Shown here: positions 51,112 through 61,500 of the stretch, piece after piece | How the letters are laid out: the number at the start of each line of letters is the position of its first letter | Position numbering within the stretch: position 1 is the stretch's first letter | Origin: Roseivirga sp. E12 | Lineage (GTDB): Bacteria; Bacteroidota; Bacteroidia; Cytophagales; Cyclobacteriaceae | Assembly (NCBI RefSeq): GCF_017592825.1 | Contig: NZ_JAGFMD010000005.1 | Location: forward strand, 124,001-188,000 | Reading direction: 5' to 3' | Length of the DNA stretch: 64,000 bases | Program-made: the position numbers and the translations under genes | Notes under the pieces: model-generated | Told to the model about the DNA's origin: nothing | The model's input: the letters and a program-made list of their open reading frames with translations, nothing else | Databases searched by the model: none

Positions 51112-52113
51112 TTGAGCAAGCGATTCTTTTGTATTGATGCCCATACATGCGGTAATCCAGTAAGGCTTGTTGCCGGTGGTGCGCCATTGTTGGAAGGGGC
51201 CAACATGAGCGAAAAGAGACAACACTTCTTATCAGAATTTGATTGGATAAGAAAAGGACTCATGTTTGAACCTCGCGGTCATGATATGATGTCTGGAAGT
51301 ATTCTCTATCCACCTGTTGATGAAGCAAATGACATTGGTGTCCTATTCATTGAGACCAGCGGATGTCTACCAATGTGTGGACATGGTACTATAGGAACGG
51401 TTACCATTATGCTTGAAGAAGGTTTGGTTACCCCAAAAACTCCTGGAAAACTACGCTTGGAGACTCCAGCAGGGTTAGTATTGATTGACTACACTCAGAA
51501 TGGTAAAAAGATCAGTGCGGTCAAACTTACAAATGTACCCGCATATCTTGCTGCGGAAGGTATTGAGGTAGTATGCCCAGATTTGGGTAAACTCACTGTG
51601 GATGTGGCATATGGTGGAAATTACTATGCCATAATTGATCCACAGGAGAACTACCAGGACATGGCCAATTATACGGCTAGTCAACTTATCGGGTGGAGTA
51701 AAACCTTAAGAGACAACCTAAATGCAGCGCACACTTTTAAACATCCCGAAAACGACACTATTGGTGGATTAAGTCACATTCTCTGGACAGGTGCGCCAAC
51801 TCAAGATGGTTCTACTGCTCGAAACGCTGTTTTTTATGGTGATAAGGCGATCGACCGCTCTCCTTGTGGTACGGGAACTTCGGCACGTATGGCACAATGG
51901 GCAGCTAAAGGAAAATTGAAAAAAGGAGATAGATTTATTCATGAAAGTATCATCGGCAGTCAGTTCATAGGCCGAGTTGAGGATACGGTGAAGCTAGGTG
52001 ACTTTGACGCCATAATCCCAAGTATTGAAGGATGGGCCAAAATCACCGGATACAACACGATTCTAATTGATGAAGAAGATGACCCATATGCGCATGGGTT
52101 TCAAGTAATTTAG
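51112..52113 (+). CDS. 4-hydroxyproline 2-epimerase (proline racemase family)
   Basis: A 333-aa two-cysteine racemase that interconverts trans-4-hydroxy-L-proline and cis-4-hydroxy-D-proline. The catalytic pair is C89 (PMCGHGTIG) and C252 (DRSPCGTGTSARM), close to Cys88/Cys236 of the Pseudomonas enzyme. Keeping both cysteines marks an epimerase rather than a dehydratase. No suitable ATG exists; I chose TTG 51112 (MSKRFFCIDAHTCGNP), which gives a family-like start and a 7-bp gap after the previous gene. A TTG at 51082 would overlap that gene by 23 bp. Confidence 0.92.
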   Translation: MSKRFFCIDAHTCGNPVRLVAGGAPLLEGANMSEKRQHFLSEFDWIRKGLMFEPRGHDMMSGSILYPPVDEANDIGVLFIETSGCLPMCGHGTIGTVTIMLEEGLVTPKTPGKLRLETPAGLVLIDYTQNGKKISAVKLTNVPAYLAAEGIEVVCPDLGKLTVDVAYGGNYYAIIDPQENYQDMANYTASQLIGWSKTLRDNLNAAHTFKHPENDTIGGLSHILWTGAPTQDGSTARNAVFYGDKAIDRSPCGTGTSARMAQWAAKGKLKKGDRFIHESIIGSQFIGRVEDTVKLGDFDAIIPSIEGWAKITGYNTILIDEEDDPYAHGFQVI

Positions 52114-52119
52114 ACAAAG

Positions 52120-53370
52120 ATGGATAAAAAGGTGGTCATAGTAGGCGCAGGCATAGTGGGACTGTCCACGGCTTATTACCTGAACAAAGCAGGAGTTGAT
52201 GTGACCATTATTGACAGTACAGATGGCAAGGACAATTGCTCTTACGGAAATGCTGGATACATCTCTCCCAGTCATATTATTCCACTAGCCTCTCCTGGCA
52301 TTATCAGTCAAGGACTCAAATGGATGCTAAACAAGAGCAGTCCTTTCTATATCAAGCCCAAACTCAGTCAGGATTTATTGAAATGGGGTTGGCTATTTAA
52401 AAAGGCTGCCACAGACAAGCGAGTAAAAGCTGCCATTCCATTGCTTTACGATTTGACTACTCAGAGTCAAAAACTCTATGAGGAGATTCTCCGTGAGGAG
52501 ACGATTGAAGCAGGTTATCACAAACCTGGGTTACTAATGGTCTGCCAGACTAAGGAAGCACTCAAGCACGAAGTTGAGTTGGTAGAAATCGCCAATCAGT
52601 ATGGTTTAGAAGCAAGTCAACTTTCAAAAGAAGAAACCGAAAGAATGGACCCTAATGTACATTACAATATGGCAGGCTCAGTTTATTTCGGTTGTGATGG
52701 TTGGATGACCCCAAACGCTTTTATGGAGCAATTCAAATCTCTTCTGGTTAATAATGGAGTTAAAATTGATTTCAAAACGGAATTGCAGGCCATTGAAACA
52801 AAGGGAAATAAAATCAGTGGGTTTGTAACAGATAAAAAAAACTATCAAGCTGATGAATTTGTAATTGCAGCTGGTTCGTGGTCTCCCTTGTTAATGAAGC
52901 ATCTAAAAATAGACCTTCCACTACAGGCGGGAAAAGGATATAGTTTTACGATAGAAAATCCTCCAACCATGCCGAAACTGCCATCCATTCTGGTTGAGGC
53001 TAGAGTTGCAACAACTCCAATGCTACATGGCTTTAGGGTTGCCGGAACCATGGAAATTTCAGGCATCAATCACGAAGTAAATCCAGCAAGGGTCCAAGGA
53101 ATTATCGATTCGGTAAAAGAAGCAATGCCTGAATTTCAGAATTATGGCTTCGATACCATTAAACCTTGGGCGGGTCTACGTCCATGTACGCCAGATGGCC
53201 TACCTTATATTGGTAGGCCGAGGTCTATCGACAATTTACTTGTTGGCACTGGTCATGCCATGCTTGGATGGACTTTGGGGCCCATAACAGGTATGCTTTT
53301 AACCCAATATATCACTGGTCAATCACTTGATATTGAATCCAATTTGTTAAACGTTGAGCGATACAATTGA
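52120..53370 (+). CDS. D-hydroxyproline dehydrogenase (FAD-dependent DadA-like oxidase)
   Basis: A 416-aa FAD enzyme of the D-amino-acid dehydrogenase (DAO) family. The Rossmann motif VVIVGAGIVGLSTAYYLNKAG is at the N-terminus. FVIAAGSWSPLL and the C-terminal GLRPCTPDGLPYIGR and GTGHAMLGWTLGPITG motifs are typical. In this context it oxidises cis-4-hydroxy-D-proline to delta1-pyrroline-4-hydroxy-2-carboxylate. Role by context plus family; D-alanine or D-proline are alternative substrates. It begins 6 bp after the epimerase stop and its last codons overlap the next TTG start. Confidence 0.9.
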   Translation: MDKKVVIVGAGIVGLSTAYYLNKAGVDVTIIDSTDGKDNCSYGNAGYISPSHIIPLASPGIISQGLKWMLNKSSPFYIKPKLSQDLLKWGWLFKKAATDKRVKAAIPLLYDLTTQSQKLYEEILREETIEAGYHKPGLLMVCQTKEALKHEVELVEIANQYGLEASQLSKEETERMDPNVHYNMAGSVYFGCDGWMTPNAFMEQFKSLLVNNGVKIDFKTELQAIETKGNKISGFVTDKKNYQADEFVIAAGSWSPLLMKHLKIDLPLQAGKGYSFTIENPPTMPKLPSILVEARVATTPMLHGFRVAGTMEISGINHEVNPARVQGIIDSVKEAMPEFQNYGFDTIKPWAGLRPCTPDGLPYIGRPRSIDNLLVGTGHAMLGWTLGPITGMLLTQYITGQSLDIESNLLNVERYN

Positions 53371-54425
53371 AAGACACCTATCAGAATATTTGTACCAAAC
53401 ACGATCTAATAACTCCTGAAGGCTGGTTGAAAATTAAAACTATCGACATGCATACTGGCGGTGAGCCTTTACGTGTAATTGTCAGCGGCATACCAGAACT
53501 CGAGGGTAATTCTGTTTTGGAATACCGGAGGTATATGAAGGAGAATCTCGATCACATTAGAACATCTCTAATGTTTGAACCTCGTGGACATGCTGATATG
53601 TACGGGTGTGTACTACTTCCACCTAACGAACCCGATGCAGACTTTGGGATTCTTTTCCTTCATAACGAAGGCTATAGTACTATGTGCGGTCATGCAATAA
53701 TTGCCATTACCAAGTTAGCCGTGGAAATCGGCTGGGTAAAGAAAAAAACACCCGAAACAAAACTTGAGATTGATGCCCCATGTGGACGAATTACTTCTTT
53801 CGCCAAAATGTCCAATGGAAAAGTAGAAAGTGTTTACTTCTATTGTGTCCCCTCATTCGTAATTGCTTTGGATCAGCAAATTCAAGTTCCTGAGCTTGGA
53901 ATGGTTACCTATGATTTAGCATATGGGGGAGCGTTCTATGCCTATGTAGATGCTGATAAACTCGGCCTTCCGCTCTTAGAAGACAATTATAGCAATATCA
54001 TTAAAAAAGGCATGGACATTAAACATGCCATACTGATGGAATCTAACCAAGTAAAACATCCATTTGAAGAAGACCTTAGTTTTCTTTACGGAACCATATT
54101 CATAAGCAAAACGGCTCATAATGGTGCTGACAACCGCAATGTCTGCATCTTTGCCGAAGGTGAGGTAGACCGGTCGCCAACTGGTTCAGGGGTGGCCGGC
54201 CGAATGGCAATACATCATAAAAGGAAAGAACTGGCCGAAGGTGAAGAGATGACAATTGAGAGCATCCTTGGTACTAAATTTAAGGGATCGGTACATCAGG
54301 TTCTTGAGTATGGACCGTACAATGCAGTAATACCAAGAGTTGAAGGTAATGCCTTTATTGTAGGTCAAAACGAATGGCTTATTGATCCGAATGATCCATT
54401 AAAAAATGGTTTTATTTTAAGATAA
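53367..54425 (+). CDS. trans-3-hydroxy-L-proline dehydratase (proline racemase family)
   Basis: A 352-aa paralogue of the epimerase. The first catalytic cysteine is kept (C107 in TMCGHAIIA), but the second is threonine (T272 in DRSPTGSGVAGRM). This Cys/Thr signature marks the trans-3-hydroxy-L-proline dehydratases, as in human L3HYPDH. The product is delta1-pyrroline-2-carboxylate, the substrate of the reductase in the same operon. The start is a TTG at 53367 that overlaps the previous TGA stop (TTGA). The next ATG in frame is inside the conserved core, so the TTG start is favoured. Confidence 0.9.
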   Translation: MKDTYQNICTKHDLITPEGWLKIKTIDMHTGGEPLRVIVSGIPELEGNSVLEYRRYMKENLDHIRTSLMFEPRGHADMYGCVLLPPNEPDADFGILFLHNEGYSTMCGHAIIAITKLAVEIGWVKKKTPETKLEIDAPCGRITSFAKMSNGKVESVYFYCVPSFVIALDQQIQVPELGMVTYDLAYGGAFYAYVDADKLGLPLLEDNYSNIIKKGMDIKHAILMESNQVKHPFEEDLSFLYGTIFISKTAHNGADNRNVCIFAEGEVDRSPTGSGVAGRMAIHHKRKELAEGEEMTIESILGTKFKGSVHQVLEYGPYNAVIPRVEGNAFIVGQNEWLIDPNDPLKNGFILR

Positions 54426-54570
54426 TAATTGCCATTGACAAAAAAATGTATGTGAAATCGACTTTTTCCTGACAAAATACAGGACTAGGCTTGCATAAGT
54501 AAAATTCATCTCCCATTTTCATATTACATAGACTCACTACGACCGACTGAACTTAGACTGACGACTACTG

Positions 54571-56034
54571 ATGAGCAAATCAGCAATAGTGATTGGCTCA
54601 GGAATAGCTGGTATGGCAGCTGCTATACGCTTGGCTCAAAAAGGATTCATAGTATCCGTTTTTGAAGCTAACAACTATCCTGGAGGCAAGCTGACCGAAA
54701 TAAAGCTTGGGAAGTATCGCTTTGATGCGGGCCCCTCCCTCTTTACTCTTCCAGAAGAAGTGGAAGGGCTATTCGAGTTATGCAATCAGGATATCTCAGA
54801 GCACTTTCAGTACGAAAAACTCGAAACCACATGTCAGTATTTCTATCCAGATGGCACGGAATTTACAGCGTGGTCAGATCGAGAAAAACTTCTCCATGAG
54901 TTCAAAAAGAAATTTGAAGAGCCAAACGAGAATGTAATTTCTGCATTAGACAAGAGTGAGTTTCTATACAACAATCTGTCTCCAGTATTCATGCATAAGT
55001 CTTTGCACCGAGCCTCAACTTGGCTGGGTGGTAAAGCATTGATGACCTATTTGAAACTCCCTAAATTCGATTTAAGTCGAACAATGAATCAGGTGAATGA
55101 GAAGCGATTCGAAAACCCCAAAACGGTACAACTTTTCAACCGGTACGCTACTTATAACGGGTCTGACCCATATCAAACCCCCGGGACACTGAATATCATT
55201 CCCCATTTAGAATTTGGTAGCGGGGCATATTTTCCTGTCAACGGAATGCAAGGCATCACCAATAGTATCTATAAGCTTGCAAAGCGCGTTGGGGTGAAAT
55301 TCTACTTCGATACACCTGTTAAAAATATAGTGATCCATGATGGTGCAGCTAAGGGTGTGAATACCGCAATGGGTTTCCACAAGTCTGATCGCGTGGTTAG
55401 TAATATGGATATGGTCGGTACTTACAAAAAGCTTTTGAAAGATCAGTACCAACCCAAAAAGCTGTTGTCACAACCGAAGTCCAGTTCTGCATTAATTTTC
55501 TACTGGGGTATAAAAAAGAAATTCGATCACCTTGACTTGCACAACATCTTTTTTTCGGCCAATTATAAGAAAGAGTTTGAGCACATCTTCAAATCAGAAG
55601 ACATCTATGCTGATCCTACAGTTTATGTAAATATCACCAGCACACATAAGGAGGACGATGCTCCGGAGGGATGTCAAAACTGGTTTACGATGATCAATGT
55701 GCCTAATAATAAAGGACAGGACTGGGATACGATGATTGCCGAGGCACGCAAAAACATTCTCTCCAAACTATCAAAAATGCTCAATGAGGACATTGGATCA
55801 TTAATTGAAGTAGAAGACGTGCTAGACCCTCGGACTATTGAGTCCAGAACAAGTTCAGTTGGCGGTGCCTTATATGGAAATAGTTCTAATAATAAGTACG
55901 CTGCATTCCTTCGACACCCAAACTTCTCAAGTAAAATCAAGCATTTGTACTTTTGTGGGGGCAGTGTTCACCCTGGCGGTGGTATTCCTCTAAGCCTTCT
56001 CTCTGCCAAGATTATGGCTGATCATTTCAGTTAG
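54571..56034 (+). CDS. CrtI/CrtD-type carotenoid desaturase
   Basis: A 487-aa FAD-dependent desaturase of the phytoene-desaturase family. The N-terminal dinucleotide motif is IGSGIAGMAAAIRLAQKG, followed by FEANNYPGGKLTEIKLGKYRFDAGPS. The C-terminal FAD motif is FCGGSVHPGGGIPLSLLSAKIM. Family members act on phytoene (CrtI) or on 1-hydroxycarotenoids (CrtD). The features seen do not separate them, but in Bacteroidota a lone copy is often CrtD-like. No other carotenoid gene is in the window, so the pathway is elsewhere. It has a 145-bp upstream region and overlaps the convergent mltF-like gene by 8 bp. Confidence 0.85.
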   Translation: MSKSAIVIGSGIAGMAAAIRLAQKGFIVSVFEANNYPGGKLTEIKLGKYRFDAGPSLFTLPEEVEGLFELCNQDISEHFQYEKLETTCQYFYPDGTEFTAWSDREKLLHEFKKKFEEPNENVISALDKSEFLYNNLSPVFMHKSLHRASTWLGGKALMTYLKLPKFDLSRTMNQVNEKRFENPKTVQLFNRYATYNGSDPYQTPGTLNIIPHLEFGSGAYFPVNGMQGITNSIYKLAKRVGVKFYFDTPVKNIVIHDGAAKGVNTAMGFHKSDRVVSNMDMVGTYKKLLKDQYQPKKLLSQPKSSSALIFYWGIKKKFDHLDLHNIFFSANYKKEFEHIFKSEDIYADPTVYVNITSTHKEDDAPEGCQNWFTMINVPNNKGQDWDTMIAEARKNILSKLSKMLNEDIGSLIEVEDVLDPRTIESRTSSVGGALYGNSSNNKYAAFLRHPNFSSKIKHLYFCGGSVHPGGGIPLSLLSAKIMADHFS

Positions 56035-57547
56035 TTGGTATTCGCTCGGTGACAATCAAAGTATCGCTCACGAGATTGGGGTTTTCATAGAACTGCAGGT
56101 ACTGATCGTAACGCGTCAGAATTTCTCGAACATATTTAACGGGTTCAGAACCCCTGCAATATCCATAGACCACTATTGGGTCTTGATAATACTCTGGTGT
56201 AGATTTTAATTCGAGATATTTCGCAACACTGTTTTCCCATATCAGTGGATCAGCGTCATACTTTTTCGCCAATTTCATCGCATCTCGTACATGCCCTTGT
56301 CCAACATTATAAGAGCCCAAAACAAACTTGATCAACTCATTCTCATCGGCAATATCAGCTGACCAATACTCCATTAGCCACTTTAGATGATCGGCTCCCG
56401 CCATAATGTTCTCTTCAGGGTCAAAGACATCATCGACCTCATATTCTTCAATCACATTGTTTGTCAGCTGCATTAAGCCCTGTGCTCCTACCCACGATTC
56501 GGACTCCGGATCAAACTTTGATTCTTGAAAGACAATAGAAGTTAAAAGCAACCAATCCATATCCAGTTTCTGAGCGGCTTCTTTGATTAGATCATCATAG
56601 GGGGAAATACGATCTTTGGAGAAGGAGGAATATGCACTTTGGACCTTATAGTTTTGCGATTTCCTATTTTTAAAATAGCGATTATAGATCACGAAAAAAT
56701 CAGGAGATTTCTTCATATCAACCAGCCAATCATCCACTATACTCTTAAGGTCAGTAGCATTCTTCCTTACAGCCCAAGCTATTTTCTGAGGAAAACTGAT
56801 CGGTGTTTCAACATCCAAGTCAGGATAGTATGTCGCATTGATCATGGCTACATCCTGATCTGCAATGGTATATTCAATATCGCCATCTAGGACCATCTTT
56901 ATAAGCATCTCTGTGTCCACAGCGCCCTCTACTTCATCTATTACAATGTCTTCACCTATCTCATCGGAGAGGTTCAGGAGCCTATCGGAAAAAGCAGAGC
57001 CCTTTCTTGTATAAACAGTCTTTCCTCCCAGATCTATTGTACTTCTGATTAATGATGCTTCAATTTCATGGAGCTTCATTTGACGCCAGTTTTTAGGCTT
57101 TCTCTGTACTAATACTTGAGGCACATTATTATGTGGTTCTGTAAAAGCAACTTTCCGATTCCTCTCTTTGGTCACTGTCAGGTGATAGGCCATTATATCT
57201 GCCTCTCCGCTATCTAACATATCAAAGGCACCTTGAATATCTGCCGTTATCCGAACTTCAAGCTCAACTTTTAGGTATTTGGCGAGGCGAGTAAGGAGTT
57301 CATACTCATATCCAATAGGTCTACCTCGATAAATGAAATATCCAGTTGTACTGTTATCTACAACAGCAATTAAGCTTCCACGCGTCTTGATTTGATCCAG
57401 ATCGAAGTAGATAGGAGCGGCTTGAATTGTCGCTTGTTCCTCGGTGGATTCTGATGCGCCTTTATTCGCGCATTCAAAGAGTATTATGCAAGGTAAAAGT
57501 ACGACTAGACAAACTCGTAATTTTGAAACGATCTTTGGCCAAGACAT
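56027..57547 (-). CDS. MltF-like membrane-bound lytic murein transglycosylase
   Basis: A 506-aa secreted enzyme. The N-terminal signal resembles a lipoprotein signal (IILFEC). Residues ~55-290 form a periplasmic solute-binding-protein-3 domain (GYFIYRGRPIGYEYELLTRLAKYL). Residues ~325-470 form an SLT domain with the catalytic glutamate in SIVFQESKFDPESESWVGAQGLMQL, then LGSYNVGQGHVRDA. This two-domain order is that of MltF, which cleaves peptidoglycan glycosidic bonds to form anhydromuropeptides. It overlaps the desaturase gene by 8 bp in convergent orientation and follows the alpha/beta hydrolase gene by 47 bp. Confidence 0.92.
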   Translation of the reverse strand: MSWPKIVSKLRVCLVVLLPCIILFECANKGASESTEEQATIQAAPIYFDLDQIKTRGSLIAVVDNSTTGYFIYRGRPIGYEYELLTRLAKYLKVELEVRITADIQGAFDMLDSGEADIMAYHLTVTKERNRKVAFTEPHNNVPQVLVQRKPKNWRQMKLHEIEASLIRSTIDLGGKTVYTRKGSAFSDRLLNLSDEIGEDIVIDEVEGAVDTEMLIKMVLDGDIEYTIADQDVAMINATYYPDLDVETPISFPQKIAWAVRKNATDLKSIVDDWLVDMKKSPDFFVIYNRYFKNRKSQNYKVQSAYSSFSKDRISPYDDLIKEAAQKLDMDWLLLTSIVFQESKFDPESESWVGAQGLMQLTNNVIEEYEVDDVFDPEENIMAGADHLKWLMEYWSADIADENELIKFVLGSYNVGQGHVRDAMKLAKKYDADPLIWENSVAKYLELKSTPEYYQDPIVVYGYCRGSEPVKYVREILTRYDQYLQFYENPNLVSDTLIVTERIPTN

Positions 57548-57594
57548 GATAAAAGATAGTGATCATGACTGACTAATTCAAAAAGGACACTAAA

Positions 57595-58377
57595 CTAGCT
57601 GTTATGGCTGATAAAATTGATTGCCGTGCTATTAAAGAAATCGGGCTGCTCTACATTACAAACATGTCCGCAGTTAGGAACAACCTGAAGTGAAGAGGTG
57701 CTATGATCTTTGACTAACTGGGTAACTTGAGGTAGAAACATATAATCTTCATCTCCCATTACATATAGCGTTGGAAGCTTTGTGTCATTCTCATTAAAAT
57801 AACGCAATAGAGGGTTCAATTTGTAAGTAAGACCAAACCAGCGAACGAATTCTTTTTGGCACAGCTTCTTAGCTTGATTGGCAAAAAGAATTCTTGATTC
57901 TTGATTTCTTTTTCTGGGCATGATGATCCAAGCGAAGAAACGATAGAGCCACATATAGGGTATGAACTTCTTTGTAGCGTTTCCAAGACCTACTAATAGC
58001 TTAGAACGCACATTTAGCCTTGTTACTGCCCCGCCCATTACTAATGATTTCACTCTATCTGGAGCGAGTTCACAGATGGTTCTCATGAGTATGGTTCCCA
58101 GCGAGATACCGACAAAATGAGATTGCTGAATTTTCAGGTGATCCATTACCTCCAAGACATCGGCAGAAATATTCTCAAAGTTGTACTCGTTTGAAAAATA
58201 TCGCTCAAAAATCTCCTGAGACTTTCCATGACCCCTTAGATCGATCAAAAGTACATTGAAATGCTCTTTGAACTCTTTCACCTGCTTGTACCAGATAGAA
58301 GAGCTCCCTCCAGCACCGTGGATAAAAGTAACCCACTCGGTAGAGTCCGGGTGATCGTATGATTTATAATACAGCAT
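57595..58377 (-). CDS. Alpha/beta hydrolase
   Basis: A 260-aa alpha/beta-hydrolase-fold protein. The oxyanion segment FIHGAGGSSSIWYKQVKEF is at ~17-36. RGHGKSQ follows, and the nucleophile elbow is FVGISLGTILM (Ser). The likely acid is in YVMGDEDYMF and the base histidine in VVPNCGHVCNVEQPDFF (~233-250). No signal peptide is visible. The family includes esterases, epoxide hydrolases and haloperoxidases; I cannot assign a substrate. It is followed by the mltF-like gene in the same orientation. Confidence 0.8.
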   Translation of the reverse strand: MLYYKSYDHPDSTEWVTFIHGAGGSSSIWYKQVKEFKEHFNVLLIDLRGHGKSQEIFERYFSNEYNFENISADVLEVMDHLKIQQSHFVGISLGTILMRTICELAPDRVKSLVMGGAVTRLNVRSKLLVGLGNATKKFIPYMWLYRFFAWIIMPRKRNQESRILFANQAKKLCQKEFVRWFGLTYKLNPLLRYFNENDTKLPTLYVMGDEDYMFLPQVTQLVKDHSTSSLQVVPNCGHVCNVEQPDFFNSTAINFISHNS

Positions 58378-58450
58378 TGCCTAAATCGCTAATCTAACAA
58401 TATTATCAGGAATAGGTTTCAAAAAATCATGATTAGACGCTGATACACAA

Positions 58451-58484
58451 AAAAGGCTTCTCTAAATATTTAGAGAAGCCTTTT
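58451..58484. terminator. Perfect palindromic terminator after the Oar-like receptor gene
   Basis: The 34-bp sequence is a perfect palindrome with 17-bp arms beginning AAAAGGCTTCTCTAAAT. A and T runs flank both sides, so it can terminate in either direction. It follows the receptor stop codon (58504) by 19 bp and lies upstream of the hydrolase gene. Confidence 0.93.
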
Positions 58485-58503
58485 AATGATTGTATGATAA
58501 ATC

Positions 58504-61500
58504 TTAGTTACCGAAAGTATATCTCAGACCAAGTTGCATCTGCCATCTTGAGCTAGTCAAGCCAGAATCATCAATTCTGTTAGCAGAAGGATCGTTGTCA
58601 GTTACACCATCAAAAGTATAAGTAGGTGTAGTGCCATCAGGCAAGAAGCCTTCGAAGTTCAACAGCTCAAAGTCTGAAGGTACAAAGTATCTTCTACCCC
58701 AATCAGCATTCAGTAAGTTACCGAAGTTGTAGATATCAGCAGTGAACTGTAAAGTGTGTTTCTTACCGCCTGCATTGATAGAGAAATCTTGGATCAATCT
58801 TAAGTCAAATACATGAGTGAATGGAGATCGGTTTTGGTTAACCTCAGCATATTGACCTCTTCTTTCGCTCAAGTAATCGTCAGAGTTGATGAATGTACTA
58901 AGAGCTGTCCACTGCTCAGCAGCAGTACCCGCTCTTGCATCGTCAACAAGGATAATATCACTTGAGTTTTCAGGAACATAGATCAATGATCTTTCTCTTG
59001 AAGCTTCGTTAGTCAATCTATCACCATCATTGTAGATGTAAGAGAATGGACGCCCAGAACGACCTTCATAAACAAGGCCGATTTGAGTAGCTAAGTTTGC
59101 ATTCCACTCTTTTCTGTAAGAAGCCTGAGCAATGATTCTGTGCCCTGGAGAGAAGAATGACTTAACTAGAGGTTGGTCAAAGTTTCTACCACCTATAGAG
59201 TGCAACCCTCTCCACTGAGATGAGTTTTGAGAAGACGTACCATCAAATACATTGAAAGACTCACCGTAAGAATAAGAAACGCTTCCTTGAAGGCCATTAT
59301 TCAAAGGCATTGTCAATGTTGTACTCAAGTTATAAGCATAACCTCTACCAGTATTCGAAGCCAAAATAACTCTACTGTAAGTATCGTCAACTTCATCTCT
59401 TCTGTTATAGATAGGTCTGTTATCACCAGTACCAGTCAAGTTTGAAGTTGAAGGTCTGATGTTAATGTTCTCATATCTAACAGCGTGGATAGTCTTAGTG
59501 TAAAGCGCATCTACAGACCAAATCCATCCATTGTTCAAACGCTTATCAACAGCAGCGTTGATTTTCGCCACTTGAGGAATTTTGAAATCCTCAGCAAACA
59601 AATCAATGTTACCTGATTGTCTTGTTGGATCAAATGTACCTGGTTGGTTGTTGATATCTGGTCTGAATATACCGTCAAAACCATCAGTACCAATAAATGC
59701 AGCTCCAGTATTGAAACCGTTGTTATTGTATGCACCACCTGGCCACACCAAAGGAATTCTAGAAGTAAACACACCAGCACCACCTCTTACTTGAAGTGTT
59801 CTGTCACCATTTACATCCCAGTTAAAACCAAACCTTGGAGACAACAAAGGCTGAGTCTTGATAAACTGACCAATTCTAGCACCTTTTAGGTCATAACCTG
59901 CAGCTTCGTACAAAGGAATACTGTTGTTGTTGAAATCAGCATTTTCAGGAGTATCATCAAATGCCTGCATATCAACTCTCAGACCGAAAGTTATTTTTAG
60001 GTCGTTGTTAACCTGCATTTCATCCTGAGCATAGAGACCGAATAAGCTAGAGTTAAAAATTGCCGCAGCAATTGAACCGTCACCTGTTAAGTTATCTCTG
60101 TTAGAATAAAGTCTGAAGTAATCACTCGCTGGTTGATCAGTCAAGAACTGGTTCAAATCATCATACTCATACTCACCATAGTTAAAGGCGATAAACAAGT
60201 TTTCCACAGAGTAGAATTCAGCATTAACACCGAAAGTATAAGTATGTCTACCCTTATATAACTCGAAGTTATCATTGATAGTGAATACAGTTTGATCTAA
60301 AAGGTTGGCAGTTGAGAATGGCTCAGCTCCAAAGTTGATTCTACCTACACCGTCATTGATGATTACAGTTGGGAAGTCAGTCCCAGTTGGGTCTCTGTCA
60401 TCATTAACACTTACATAACCGAAAGTCAGTTTGTTAGAGGCATTAGAACCTATAGTAGAAGACCATTCAGCAGAAAGCGAGTTTGTCTTAGATAAGAAAG
60501 CTTCAGATCTGTTGTAGAAGTTTAGCGTTCTATTAGTAGATCTTACAGCTTCAATGTTATCAGCTTTTACGTAAGAGTATCTTGCTGAAATTTTGTTGTT
60601 CTGATTCAAGTTGAAATCGAGCTTAGCAGTGATTTTATCAGAATCAAGGATTACTGGGTTTGGAGTCAATGTACCTGGCTCATAACCAAAGCCTTGAAGT
60701 TTAGTTCTTAAGGCATTAATATCCGCAGCAGTCGCATCTCCTTCATAGTCATTGAAGTCGAATGGCTGAGGTGTTTCATCACTTTGGTTTTCAACGTTAA
60801 CGAATAAGAAAAGCTTGTCCTTGATGATTGGACCACCTACTCTGAAACCAATTGTCTCAGCGGAGAAATCAGCCAAACGCTCTCTTGCGCCATCTGTATC
60901 TCTTGGTGTTTTACCAGCAAGGTTTTCGTTTCTCCAAAACCTGTAAACAGATCCTTCAATTTCATTAGAACCAGATCTAGTTACTGCGTTAATTGCACCA
61001 CCAGCAAAACCTGAAACTCTCACATCAAATGGAGCTACTTGAATTTGGAATTGCTCAATCGCATCAATTGAGATTGGAGATACTCCAGTTTGTCCACCGT
61101 TTGTACCTGAACCAGCCAGTCCGAAAACGTCATTATTTACAGCACCATCAATGTAGATAGAGTTGTAACGGTTGTTCTGACCACCAATGGAAATAGAAAA
61201 ACCATCGTTTCCTTCATCAATAGTTGCTTGAGGGGTGAACCTTGCAAAATCACCAATCGCTCTTGCCACGGTTGGAGTAGCATTAATCTGCTCAAGACCG
61301 ACTACTGTCTCAGCACCAGTTCTGTTACCATCAAAAATGTCACTTTTCTCTCCTACCACTTCTACAGCTTCTAGTGCTACTGAAGTTTCAGATAGTTGAG
61401 CGTCAATTTTGAATGCCTGACCTAATGTCAAATAAACATTCTCTTTTTTGAACTCTCTATAACCAACAAAAGTCACGGTCACTGTGTAAGGACCACCAAC

